A stretch of DNA of 6,362 nucleotides from JBBDNC01 sp040877875 (lineage in GTDB: Bacteria; Bacteroidota; Rhodothermia; Balneolales; Balneolaceae), in the NCBI GenBank assembly GCA_040877875.1, contig JBBDNC010000038.1, forward strand, positions 1 to 6,362. The letters run 5' to 3'. The first letter of the stretch is position 1, and each line of letters starts with the position of its first letter. The position numbers were made by a program, and so were the translations under genes. A model generated the notes under the pieces. The model saw only the letters and a program-made list of their open reading frames with translations. It was not told the DNA's origin and ran no database searches. Below, piece by piece: positions 1-5,979 of the stretch.

Positions 1-1149
1 ATGAATAATTCAAACTCCCTGCTACATACGGACACCGAAAAGGATCAGAATTTTCCCCTGTTTTCGCAAATAGATTCCCAGCATCACGAACAGATTGTTA
101 TTTGTTCTGAACCGGAATCAGGACTGAGAGCAATCATCGCCATCCATGACACGACCCTGGGACCCGCCCTCGGCGGGGTCAGAATGTGGCCTTATGATAA
201 CGAAACGGATGCCCTTAAGGATGTTCTTCGTCTCTCGCGGGCGATGACCTACAAAGCCGCCATCTCCGGGTTGAATCTCGGAGGAGGCAAATCGGTCATC
301 ATCGGTGACCCGAACACGGATCAGTCCGAAGCCATGTTCCGGGCACTCGGGCGCTATATCGAGGGCTTGGGCGGACGGTATATTGCCACGGAAGATGTCG
401 GAATGTCGGAACAGTGCATGGAGTGGATTTATTCGGAGACCAACTATGTAACCGGGATCCCGGAAGAGATCGGTGGGAACGGCGACCCGTCGCCCGTGAC
501 CGCATACGGGGTCTATATGGGAATGAAAGCGTGTGTCAAAAAAACCTATGGCGGGGACTCTCTTGAAGGCAAACGAATTGCCATACAGGGAGCCGGAAAT
601 GTGGCCTCACACCTTGCGAGCCGTTTGCAAGAGGAAGGGGCAATTCTGTATGTCAGCGACCTCTACCCTGAAAAAGCCAAAGCCCTGGCGGAGAGGACCG
701 GTGCCGAAACGGTGAAATCTGAGGAGATCTACGAACTGGATGCGGACATTTTCAGCCCCTGTGCCCTGGGCGGGATTATTAACGACCAAACGATCAGCCA
801 ATTCAAATTCGATATCATTGCCGGGGGCGCCAATAACGTGCTCCTGGACGAACAGCGCCATGGTCAAAGCCTCTCGGAGCGAGGGATTCTCTATGCGCCG
901 GACTATGTGATTAATGCCGGCGGACTGATTCATGTGGCCGGGGAATTTGCCGGGTATGACAGTACCCGGTCCTACAAAAAGGCCGCTGCTATTTATGATA
1001 CGGTCTTGTCGGTTTTGAACCGGGCGGAGGAGGAAAATGTACCACCGTTAATCGCTTCAAACGCTATGGCGGAAGAGCGGATAAAAGCGGTCGGGGGGAC
1101 CGGCTCTATGTATTTGCCCGGCGAGGGGGAACTTGAGAGGGGAAGGTGA
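1..1149 (+). CDS. Leucine dehydrogenase-type (Glu/Leu/Phe/Val family) amino acid dehydrogenase
   Basis: This cytosolic enzyme should catalyse NAD-dependent oxidative deamination of a branched-chain amino acid to its 2-keto acid and ammonia, or the reverse. The 382-residue product has the family's two domains. The substrate domain (about 30-165) shows GPALGGVRMW (54-63), a lysine in TYKAA (K85), the GGGKSVI catalytic-lysine motif (K97) and the EDVG aspartate (D132). The Rossmann domain (about 185-330) has IQGAGNVA (195-202) followed by an acidic residue, D220, as expected for NAD. Family knowledge favours leucine dehydrogenase over glutamate dehydrogenase because of the short length and these motifs; exact substrate preference is not proven. 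The start is the first base of the window, so an upstream start or promoter cannot be judged, and about 28 N-terminal residues look unconserved. The last ten or so residues (GEGELERGR) appear to be encoded by repeat-derived DNA. A terminator candidate lies 190 bp downstream. Confidence 0.9.
   Translation: MNNSNSLLHTDTEKDQNFPLFSQIDSQHHEQIVICSEPESGLRAIIAIHDTTLGPALGGVRMWPYDNETDALKDVLRLSRAMTYKAAISGLNLGGGKSVIIGDPNTDQSEAMFRALGRYIEGLGGRYIATEDVGMSEQCMEWIYSETNYVTGIPEEIGGNGDPSPVTAYGVYMGMKACVKKTYGGDSLEGKRIAIQGAGNVASHLASRLQEEGAILYVSDLYPEKAKALAERTGAETVKSEEIYELDADIFSPCALGGIINDQTISQFKFDIIAGGANNVLLDEQRHGQSLSERGILYAPDYVINAGGLIHVAGEFAGYDSTRSYKKAAAIYDTVLSVLNRAEEENVPPLIASNAMAEERIKAVGGTGSMYLPGEGELERGR
1118..1146 (-). 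repeat. Shortened inverted copy of the intergenic repeat core, inside the dehydrogenase 3' end
   Basis: Read on the minus strand, this stretch runs ttcccctctcaa, gttccccct, cgccgg. It parallels ttccccctctcga...ggttcccccc-gccgg in the repeat at 1260-1294, but lacks the second arm of the palindrome (gagaggggac). It lies in the reading frame of the dehydrogenase and supplies its final codons and almost the stop codon. The match is visible directly. That it is a decayed copy of the same repeat family is inference, since a short G-rich match could partly be chance. Confidence 0.5.
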
Positions 1150-1209
1150 GTTTTTTCTTTGTGGAACACCCCCTGTTTTCTCCGCACATTGACGGAATGG
1201 ATCACTCTT

Positions 1210-1320
1210 ACACACCCCTTGCTTGTCCGTAACCGTCTTACGGCGGTACGGCCTGCGCATTCCCCCTCTCGAGAGGGGACGGTTCCCCCCGCCGGCTGGC
1301 GGGGAGAACCCGGGGTGTGT
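1210..1320. repeat. 111-bp palindromic repeat element with 9-bp terminal inverted repeats
   Basis: The element is bounded by acacacccc (1210-1218) and its exact reverse complement ggggtgtgt (1312-1320). Inside are three further inverted repeats. The first is ccgtaa/ttacgg (1227-1232 with 1238-1243). The second is a perfect 16-bp palindrome, cccctctcgagagggg (1263-1278). The third is a hairpin at 1281-1310 whose 13-bp arms pair at 12 positions around the loop ggct. No reading frame here resembles a protein. The architecture fits a small non-coding dispersed element of the REP/MITE kind seen between genes in many Bacteroidota-like genomes. Copy number elsewhere cannot be seen, though a partial copy lies at 1118-1146. 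A second aacacccc sits at 1165-1172, so the element may be longer or tandemly arranged. Confidence 0.65.
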
Positions 1321-1341
1321 TCGTTGATCAGGTCCCATGTG

Positions 1342-1384
1342 CCCCTGGTTAAGTTTACCTCAACGAAATGCGGGGGTTTTTTTT
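1342..1384 (+). terminator. Probable intrinsic terminator downstream of the leucine dehydrogenase gene
   Basis: The arms cccctg (1342-1347) and cggggg (1371-1376) can form a 6-bp stem with one G-U pair, closed by a 23-nt loop, followed at once by eight thymines (1377-1384). The G-rich stem plus uninterrupted T run is the classic Rho-independent pattern on the plus strand. The loop is long, which lowers confidence, though a small inner pairing (ggt/acc) could shorten it. It would separate the dehydrogenase and repeat transcript from hslO, whose start is 58 bp further on. Confidence 0.55.
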
Positions 1385-1442
1385 GTTATGGGGCTGTGAA
1401 GGCAGAAAGGATGGAATGATTAATATTTTTATATAGAACGGT

Positions 1443-2348
1443 ATGTCACTTAAAGAGGATTTTAAATTTAAAGACCGCCTGATCAAGGGTATTTCACCGG
1501 AAGGGTATTTTAAAATATCTATCGTAAAGACAACAGAAATCGTACGGTCGGCCCGGGAACGGCATAATCTATCCCTGCTGAATACGGTGCTTTTGGGCCG
1601 AACCCTGACGGCCTCCCTGCTTCTTGCCTCAGAATTAAAAGGAGAGGAAAGGATACGGCTGAGATTCGAGGGCAACGGGCCGGTCGGCATGATCCTGGCC
1701 GAGGCTAACCGGGCGGGGGAAGTCCGCGGTTATGTCCAGCATCCGGAAGTGGAACTGGATTATTCCGATGAGAATACCTCGCTGAGCGACGGCCTGGGAC
1801 TCGGAGTGTTGAGCGTCTCCAAGGTCTTGTATAATGAAGCGGAACCGCAAACCAGTACCATTCAGCTTCATAAAGGGGATATTATCACCGACATCGCACA
1901 CTATCTCACCCAGTCGGAACAGATCCCCTCTGCGATTTTGCTGGATACGGATATCGAGGAGGAGGGGAACGTTAGAAATGCCGGCGGACTGTTGCTGCAG
2001 CGGCTTCCCGGTGCTCCATCCGAAGTGGTGGAAGAACTCCAGCTAAAACTCAGGAATTTCGAGTCGATCACAGGTTCGCTGAACCAAAACGAGTATATCG
2101 ACCGGATCCTGGAAAAAGCCGTGCATCCCTACAAGGTATCGGAGCTGGACAGGCAGCCGGTTCATTTTTTCTGCCGGTGCAACAAAGACCGCTTTATGTC
2201 GGCCCTCGCCATGCTGAATTATGAGGATTTAAAAGATATGGAAGGGGAAAGCCAGGAGATCGTTTGTCACTTCTGCAATAACAAGATCCAGGTAAGCCCG
2301 GAAGAAATTAATGACCTGATCGTCAATGCCCATGCAAAACTGAATTGA
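1443..2348 (+). CDS. hslO: Hsp33 family redox-regulated molecular chaperone HslO
   Basis: Hsp33 is a cytosolic holdase chaperone that is switched on when oxidative stress oxidises its zinc-bound cysteines, after which it binds unfolding proteins. The 301-residue product has the family's normal length. The N-terminal substrate-binding core spans roughly 10-185 and includes the characteristic G-N-GPVGMILAEA segment (about 78-88) and the GYVQHPEV stretch. A linker follows, then the C-terminal redox switch with C244-R-C246 and C275-H-F-C278. This CxC/CxxC arrangement, spaced 28 residues apart, ligates zinc in the reduced protein. No other cysteine occurs in the protein, as expected for a clean thiol switch. 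ATG 1443 is the first possible start after an in-frame TAG at 1434. It has no clear Shine-Dalgarno; the leader is AT-rich (taatatttttatata). It appears to be transcribed alone, after the terminator at 1342-1384. Confidence 0.95.
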   Translation: MSLKEDFKFKDRLIKGISPEGYFKISIVKTTEIVRSARERHNLSLLNTVLLGRTLTASLLLASELKGEERIRLRFEGNGPVGMILAEANRAGEVRGYVQHPEVELDYSDENTSLSDGLGLGVLSVSKVLYNEAEPQTSTIQLHKGDIITDIAHYLTQSEQIPSAILLDTDIEEEGNVRNAGGLLLQRLPGAPSEVVEELQLKLRNFESITGSLNQNEYIDRILEKAVHPYKVSELDRQPVHFFCRCNKDRFMSALAMLNYEDLKDMEGESQEIVCHFCNNKIQVSPEEINDLIVNAHAKLN

Positions 2349-2602
2349 AATCGGGCAGAATCCGGGAATGACGGCAGGCGATGTGTCTCCACCAATCAGA
2401 AATGTTGTAAAACCAGGATCCAGGAGCCTGTTGGACTTTGAAGAATGTCATGAGAGACTGGATTGACACGGATTTTATACTTTTATGAGGTGAGCCGTGA
2501 TGCTATGCAAAGATAAAGAGCATAAAAATATGTCCAAATCCTGCATTTCCACAGACAGTCAGGTTAAGCCTTACAGGATCCTGGCCGACCCAAACACGAA
2601 GC
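2349..2602. other. Convergent intergenic region, no gene recognised
   Basis: This 254-bp gap lies between the 3' ends of hslO and the iron-sulfur carrier. I see no protein-like reading frame and no strong terminator with a T run. Minor structure is present: caggatcc occurs at 2414-2421 and again at 2574-2581, the second within a 10-bp palindrome (caggatcctg, 2574-2583). There is a weak cacgg/ccgtg pairing (2468-2472 with 2496-2500) and a 5-bp stem tatgc/gcata (2504-2508 with 2520-2524). All are short enough to be chance. Transcript ends for both genes should fall here, perhaps by Rho-dependent or weakly structured termination. Confidence 0.5.
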
Positions 2603-3061
2603 TTATACCGCAAAGGACGTCCCGCAGCCGCACGATTCACTGGCGTTGGGATTGTCAAACGTGAAGCCCCTTGCATCGAGTCCGTCGGGATAGTCGATTT
2701 GAATCCCGTCGAGGTACATCAGATGATTGGTATCGATGACGATTTCAATCCCCTCACTTTCAAACAGCCTGTCTTCTTCCGTTTTGAAATCGAAACCGAG
2801 CTTGTAATTCAAACCGGCGCAGCCTCCCCCTTCAACGGCGACCCGCAGATAAAGCTCCTCCTCGAGATCTTCGTTCTCCCTGATTTTTCGGACTTGCCTG
2901 GCAGCACGGGAGGTAAGGTTCACCGGCTGCGAACTGACAGAACCGTCGGCCAGAGCCTGACGGTCTTTTTCAGACATCGCTGTTTCCTGATCCTCTTCTT
3001 CCTCGTCCACATCAATCAGGGAAGAAATGACATCATCTAAATTCTCATTCGTAGCGGGCAT
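2603..3061 (-). CDS. A-type iron-sulfur cluster carrier (HesB/IscA/ErpA family) with acidic N-terminal extension
   Basis: A-type carriers bind an iron-sulfur cluster and pass it to apo-enzymes such as radical-SAM proteins. The core domain covers about residues 46-152 of 152. It has the three invariant cysteines: C81 in EGGGCAGLNY, and C144 and C146 in the terminal SCGCGTSF. The DYPDGLDARGFTFDNPNA segment (123-140) just before them is typical of the family. IscA, SufA and ErpA cannot be separated safely by eye, so no symbol is given. The family is usually 105-120 residues; here about 46 extra residues precede the core, including the acidic run DVDEEEED (17-24). ATG 3061 has no Shine-Dalgarno. 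An in-frame ATG at 2977 (Met29) is preceded by AGGA seven bases upstream and may be the true start. The gene is last in the minus-strand series that includes lipA, a likely client enzyme. Confidence 0.9.
   Translation of the reverse strand: MPATNENLDDVISSLIDVDEEEEDQETAMSEKDRQALADGSVSSQPVNLTSRAARQVRKIRENEDLEEELYLRVAVEGGGCAGLNYKLGFDFKTEEDRLFESEGIEIVIDTNHLMYLDGIQIDYPDGLDARGFTFDNPNASESCGCGTSFAV
2978..2988 (-). promoter_or_regulatory. Shine-Dalgarno candidate for an internal start at Met29 of the iron-sulfur carrier
   Basis: On the minus strand the sequence aggaaacagcg directly precedes an in-frame ATG (2975-2977), placing AGGA at a near-ideal distance of seven bases. The upstream ATG at 3059-3061 is preceded by accacgagct, with no comparable site. 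This favours a 124-residue product, closer to the family's usual length, or two alternative forms. In organisms that rarely use Shine-Dalgarno sequences the match could be coincidental within codons for Glu-Glu-Asp-Gln-Glu-Thr. Confidence 0.4.
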
Positions 3062-3076
3062 AGCTCGTGGTTAATA

Positions 3077-3084
3077 ATTTTATA
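3077..3084 (-). promoter_or_regulatory. Possible -10-like box upstream of the iron-sulfur carrier gene
   Basis: The minus strand reads TATAAAAT about 16 bases before the upstream ATG, inside a very AT-rich stretch (3066-3112). No good -35 partner and no Bacteroidota-type TAnnTTTG box is visible, so this is only a weak candidate. A promoter in this 90-bp gap would uncouple the carrier gene from the AlbA_2 gene before it. Confidence 0.2.
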
Positions 3085-3151
3085 TGATTAAAAAATGTGT
3101 TTCTGTTTTAAAAGCTTTCAGTCGATAGCTGTCATCCGCAAGTTTCACTTT

Positions 3152-3832
3152 TCACTTCTCCGTTCGCTCCGAAAACATAAAATACTCAACATTATCCCGA
3201 TTTGACAAGCTAAGAATCCCCGCACTCACAAGGTTAACCAGGATTTTCGAAGCCCGGTAGGTTGTAACGTTTATCAGGTGCGCATATTTCTGTACCGTTA
3301 TTTCCCCGTATTCATTCAGAAAACGAAACAACCTTTGTTCATTCTCGCCATATTCAAACGTAACTCCCTTTTCTGAAGTCTTGTTCTTGAGGATTTTGAC
3401 CATTTCATCACTGGCGAGCACACTCTCGTCTGCTCGTCTGACAAATACCTGCCGGCCTTTTCTGTTTTTATTATATACCGGCTTGGCTTCCACTTCCGGA
3501 ACCCGGATCACCATTACGTCAAGCTCCATAAAATGAACCAGCTCAATGGTAATGGGAATCGCAGGAATACAAAATTCAGAAGCCGCCTTCATCAGCAGAT
3601 ACTCCTCTTCAAAATATCCCTGGATACCGGTAATCGTTTTATTGTCATCAACCCCGACAAGGATGGTCCCGCCCCGCGTGTTTGCAAACGCGGCAATTTC
3701 TCTTGCAATTTTCTCGACGGAGGGGGTGGTTCGCTTGAACTCAAGAAAATCACCCTCTCCGGTCTGAATCAGGTTCTGCAAGTCACGGGGTTGCATTTCC
3801 GAAATAGTGATCCCGCCGTCATACATATTCAT
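3152..3832 (-). CDS. AlbA_2 (Schlafen-like, PF04326-type) domain protein with winged-helix-like C-terminus
   Basis: The biological role of this protein is unknown; family members are annotated as putative transcriptional regulators or ATP-binding proteins. The 226-residue product opens with an AlbA_2-type domain (about 14-145). It shows GEGDFLEFKR (E26, E31), a helix ending AAFANTRGGTILVGVDD (47-63) with the family's N-x-x-GG signature (N51, G54, G55), VPEVEAKPVY (111-120), and GRQVFVRRADESVLAS (126-141). Residues about 162-222 look like a winged helix-turn-helix: YGENEQRLFRFLNEYGEITVQKYA, then a recognition-helix-like TTYRASKILVNLVSAGIL. This pairing suggests a DNA- or RNA-binding regulator, which is inference. 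The larger C-terminal helicase or ATPase part of some relatives is absent. The start at 3832 is the longest; Met3 and Met13 are alternatives and none has a clear ribosome site. The gene lies 120 bp after gpsA and 90 bp before the iron-sulfur carrier. Confidence 0.8.
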   Translation of the reverse strand: MNMYDGGITISEMQPRDLQNLIQTGEGDFLEFKRTTPSVEKIAREIAAFANTRGGTILVGVDDNKTITGIQGYFEEEYLLMKAASEFCIPAIPITIELVHFMELDVMVIRVPEVEAKPVYNKNRKGRQVFVRRADESVLASDEMVKILKNKTSEKGVTFEYGENEQRLFRFLNEYGEITVQKYAHLINVTTYRASKILVNLVSAGILSLSNRDNVEYFMFSERTEK

Positions 3833-3896
3833 GGTACTATCTTGTTTATTCTACTCCAGTGATTATCCTGCGCATGGGGCCGGATTGTAAATGTGA

Positions 3897-3935
3897 CATA
3901 GAAAGGAAAAGGCATCCTTGCCCGCCTGCCGGCGA
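3897..3935 (-). terminator. Weak hairpin region downstream of gpsA, possible terminator
   Basis: Just after the gpsA stop the minus strand carries cgccggcaggcg (4-bp stem cgcc/ggcg, loop ggca) and then ggcaaggatgcc followed by ttttcctttc. The second stem is only 4 bp and its T run is interrupted, so termination would be partial at best. The GC-rich part resembles the arms of the repeat at 1281-1310 and could be a remnant of the same family. Confidence 0.25.
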
Positions 3936-3952
3936 ATTTATACCCTTCACCC

Positions 3953-4963
3953 TCAGATCATGATCTCCTCTTTTGGATTACGTGTCATCAGCTCATATAG
4001 TACATCCAGCGGCTCAACATCTTCAAAAAGGACATGATAAACCGCTTCGGTAATCGGCATTTCAACCTGGTTTCGTTTCGCCCACTGATGTACGGAACGG
4101 GTTGTCTTTACCCCTTCCGCCACCATATTCATTCCTGAAGTAATTTCCTCAAGGGTTTTGCCCTGCCCGATATGATACCCGACAAACCGGTTCCGGCTGT
4201 GCTTACTGGTGCAAGTTACAATCAAATCCCCCATCCCGGTGAGTCCGGAAAAGGTATCCTGGGAAGCCCCCAGCAGCATGCCCATCCGTTTCATTTCATG
4301 CAGCCCGCGGGTGATCAACGCTGCCTTGGCATTGTCTCCCAGTTCCGCCCCATCGACCACGCCGGCCGCTATCGCCATGATGTTTTTGACCGACCCTCCG
4401 ATTTCGACTCCTATAATATCATGATTCAAATAAACCCTGAACATGGGCGTCAGAAAGGTCTCCTGGACAATCCGGGCCGTACGTTTTGAATAGGCTGCCG
4501 AAACCACGGTGGTCGGTTTGAACTGGCCAACTTCCTCGGCATGGCTGGGGCCGTATAGCACTCCAATGTGATCTTCCAGAATCACATCATCCAAAACCTC
4601 TACCAGTACCTGCGACATCGTCTTGAAGGTGTTTTCCTCGATTCCCTTTGAAACGGTGACAATAATTTCATCCCCGCGCAGATGCGGCTTGATTTTACCG
4701 GCAATCTCCCTGACTGTATGAGAGGGAGTCGCGATGACAAGCATTTCCGCTTCTTTTACGGATTCTCTGAAATCGGTCGAAGCCCGGACACTAGCCGGCA
4801 GTTCCACATCTGTTAAATACGACAGGTTGTGCCGGTCCCGGTTGATACTGTCGGCAATCTCTTTCTCCCTCGCCCATAAATTCACTTCATGGCCGCTTTT
4901 GGCCAGTACAACCGACAAAGCCGTCCCAAAACTCCCGGCGCCTATAATGCTGATCTTTTTCAT
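3953..4963 (-). CDS. gpsA: NAD(P)H-dependent glycerol-3-phosphate dehydrogenase GpsA
   Basis: GpsA reduces dihydroxyacetone phosphate to sn-glycerol 3-phosphate in the cytosol, the backbone for phospholipids. The 336-residue product matches the family's usual length. The N-terminal Rossmann fold starts at residue 3 with ISIIGAGSFGTAL (GxGxxG at 8-13) and continues with LWARE (29-33), where R32 fits NADPH use. VSKGIE (104-109) carries conserved K106. GPSHAEE (138-144) and the C-terminal domain's GGSVKNIMAIAAG (189-201, catalytic K193) follow, then GDNAKAALITRGLHEM and SGLTGMGDLIVTCTSKHSRNR (239-259), all hallmark blocks. No key residue is missing. The ATG at 4963 sits directly before the first beta strand, so it is well placed, though there is no Shine-Dalgarno. 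PlsY, which consumes the product, is encoded 176 bp upstream on the same strand; the two are functionally linked, but the wide gap leaves co-transcription open. Confidence 0.96.
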   Translation of the reverse strand: MKKISIIGAGSFGTALSVVLAKSGHEVNLWAREKEIADSINRDRHNLSYLTDVELPASVRASTDFRESVKEAEMLVIATPSHTVREIAGKIKPHLRGDEIIVTVSKGIEENTFKTMSQVLVEVLDDVILEDHIGVLYGPSHAEEVGQFKPTTVVSAAYSKRTARIVQETFLTPMFRVYLNHDIIGVEIGGSVKNIMAIAAGVVDGAELGDNAKAALITRGLHEMKRMGMLLGASQDTFSGLTGMGDLIVTCTSKHSRNRFVGYHIGQGKTLEEITSGMNMVAEGVKTTRSVHQWAKRNQVEMPITEAVYHVLFEDVEPLDVLYELMTRNPKEEIMI

Positions 4964-5139
4964 GTCTGATTGAGAATTGAGGATTTATTTTACGGCCTGA
5001 GGCCTGACTGCAGACAAACTCTGGAGCGCCCATCCGCCCTCCGGCTGACTCCCGTATCCTTACGTTTCGCTATTCATTCAAGCCTGAACTTTCAACCTTG
5101 CCTAATTTTTTTAATCTTCATGCCGGCTCACAATCCTGT
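4964..5139. other. Non-coding gap between plsY and gpsA
   Basis: This 176-bp stretch has no gene-like frame on either strand. It contains a perfect tandem duplication of ggcctga (4994-5007). On the minus strand, a run of seven A residues followed by tta occurs shortly after the plsY stop (about 5105-5116). No clear hairpin with a T run was found for plsY, and no convincing promoter for gpsA. It is a wide spacer for two genes of one pathway. Confidence 0.4.
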
Positions 5140-5808
5140 CTATTTTGAGTTTTTGTCCTCCGCAAAAAATGTAACTTTATTTTCCGTGCCGTTTATCAGC
5201 CTCTTGATATTCGCATGATGCTTGACAATAATAATAAAAGCCAATACGGAACTAAAGATAACGACACTCGGATCGATTGACCAATCGAAAATATGAATCA
5301 GAACCAATTGTGAAATCGGGTAAATAAGAGAAGCGATAATGGTTCCCAGGGATACATATTTCGTCCTGGCAATCACCGATATAAAAAACACAAGCGTAAT
5401 GCTGATCGAAAGGGGTTCGATCCCGTAGAGCATCCCGGCTGCGGTGGCCGCTCCCTTGCCGCCTCCAAACGAGGCGTACACCGAATACATGTGCCCTGCC
5501 ACAGCCATCACACCGCAGGAGATTCTTAAAAAAGAATCCATCTCCCAAACAGCCGGAGCAACCGGGCCTGTACCGATCTCATAAGCCAATTGACTGATCA
5601 CAGCCGTACAAATAAACCCTTTTGAGAAATCCAGCAACAAGACAACGACCCCGGCTTTCCAGCCTAAAACGCGAAAGGTATTGGTAGCCCCTGCGTTGCC
5701 GCTGCCATGTTTTCGGATATCAACACCTTTTGCCCTCCCCATCCACAATGAACTGGGTATTGAACCGATCAAATAACAAAGTAGTAAAGTGACACCCAGT
5801 GACAGCAT
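5140..5808 (-). CDS. plsY: Acyl-phosphate:glycerol-3-phosphate acyltransferase PlsY
   Basis: PlsY is an integral inner-membrane enzyme that transfers an acyl group from acyl-phosphate to sn-glycerol 3-phosphate, giving lysophosphatidic acid. The 222-residue product has about five to seven hydrophobic segments (near 1-23, 50-73, 95-112, 128-147, 152-173 and 180-196). The start region GSIPSS (15-20) and motif 1, GSGNAGATNTFR (35-46, with the essential Ser36 and Arg46), are intact. The phosphate-binding motif reads GHMYSVYASFGGGKGAATAAG (105-125). The family normally has F-K-G-G-K-G; here the first lysine is replaced by Gly115, and the Pro after the aromatic residue is Ser109. The third motif is HHANIKRLINGTENK (197-211) in place of HRENI, keeping His197, Asn200 and Glu209. 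ATG 5808 is followed at once by the first membrane segment, which supports this start. The neighbouring gpsA supplies the substrate. Confidence 0.93.
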   Translation of the reverse strand: MLSLGVTLLLCYLIGSIPSSLWMGRAKGVDIRKHGSGNAGATNTFRVLGWKAGVVVLLLDFSKGFICTAVISQLAYEIGTGPVAPAVWEMDSFLRISCGVMAVAGHMYSVYASFGGGKGAATAAGMLYGIEPLSISITLVFFISVIARTKYVSLGTIIASLIYPISQLVLIHIFDWSIDPSVVIFSSVLAFIIIVKHHANIKRLINGTENKVTFFAEDKNSK

Positions 5809-5847
5809 GAAGAGCGTTTCCAGGTTTATATGACATTACATTTAACA

Positions 5848-5864
5848 AAGGTTTGCAAAACCTT
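5848..5864 (-). promoter_or_regulatory. Hairpin in the plsY leader
   Basis: The arms aaggttt (5848-5854) and aaacctt (5858-5864) form a perfect 7-bp stem with a 3-nt loop, 39 bases before the plsY start on the minus strand. On that strand the stem is followed by tgttaaatg, only a poor T tract. It could be a weak terminator for read-through from lipA, or part of a plsY leader structure. No riboswitch or known attenuator pattern was recognised. Confidence 0.35.
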
Positions 5865-5941
5865 CAGACTGTAAAACTCGGAAAATCGGTGGGATGATAA
5901 CAAATTGAAACGGATGAAGCGAATCTCTGCAATCCACATCT

Positions 5942-5977
5942 CTCCGGCAGACGGAGGAATAACCTGTTACGGTTATT
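5942..5977 (-). terminator. Two adjacent hairpins just downstream of lipA
   Basis: Three bases after the lipA stop codon the minus strand carries a perfect 7-bp stem, aataacc/ggttatt (5958-5964 with 5971-5977, 6-nt loop). It is followed after one base by a perfect 5-bp stem, ctccg/cggag (5942-5946 with 5952-5956, 5-nt loop). No T run follows, so this is not a textbook intrinsic terminator. It may instead protect the 3' end of the lipA message or cause pausing. The stems are seen directly; their function is inferred. Confidence 0.4.
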
Positions 5978-5979
5978 AG

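Noticed and set aside
607..933. 108-codon minus-strand open frame opposite the dehydrogenase
   Set aside because: It is antisense to conserved Rossmann-domain codons and has no recognisable protein features.
1057..1338. 93-codon minus-strand open frame over the dehydrogenase end and the repeat
   Set aside because: It overlaps a well-supported gene and GC-rich palindromes; openness is explained by base composition.
1159..1419. 86-codon plus-strand open frame between the dehydrogenase and hslO
   Set aside because: It runs straight through the palindromic repeat and the terminator T run, and its translation is low-complexity with no recognisable domain.
2414..2581. caggatcc direct repeats as ends of a small insertion in the convergent gap
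   Set aside because: Eight-base matches 160 bp apart are plausible by chance, and the sequence between them shows no transposase remnant or further end symmetry.
3533..3862. 109-codon plus-strand open frame opposite the AlbA_2 gene
   Set aside because: It is a shadow of the conserved AlbA_2 coding sequence with no features of its own.
4994..5007. Tandem ggcctga duplication as a regulatory operator
   Set aside because: Only two 7-bp units, no dyad symmetry tied to a promoter, and nothing to link it to a known regulator.
5252..5548. 98-codon minus-strand open frame inside plsY in another frame
   Set aside because: It is fully nested in the conserved plsY frame and resembles no family.
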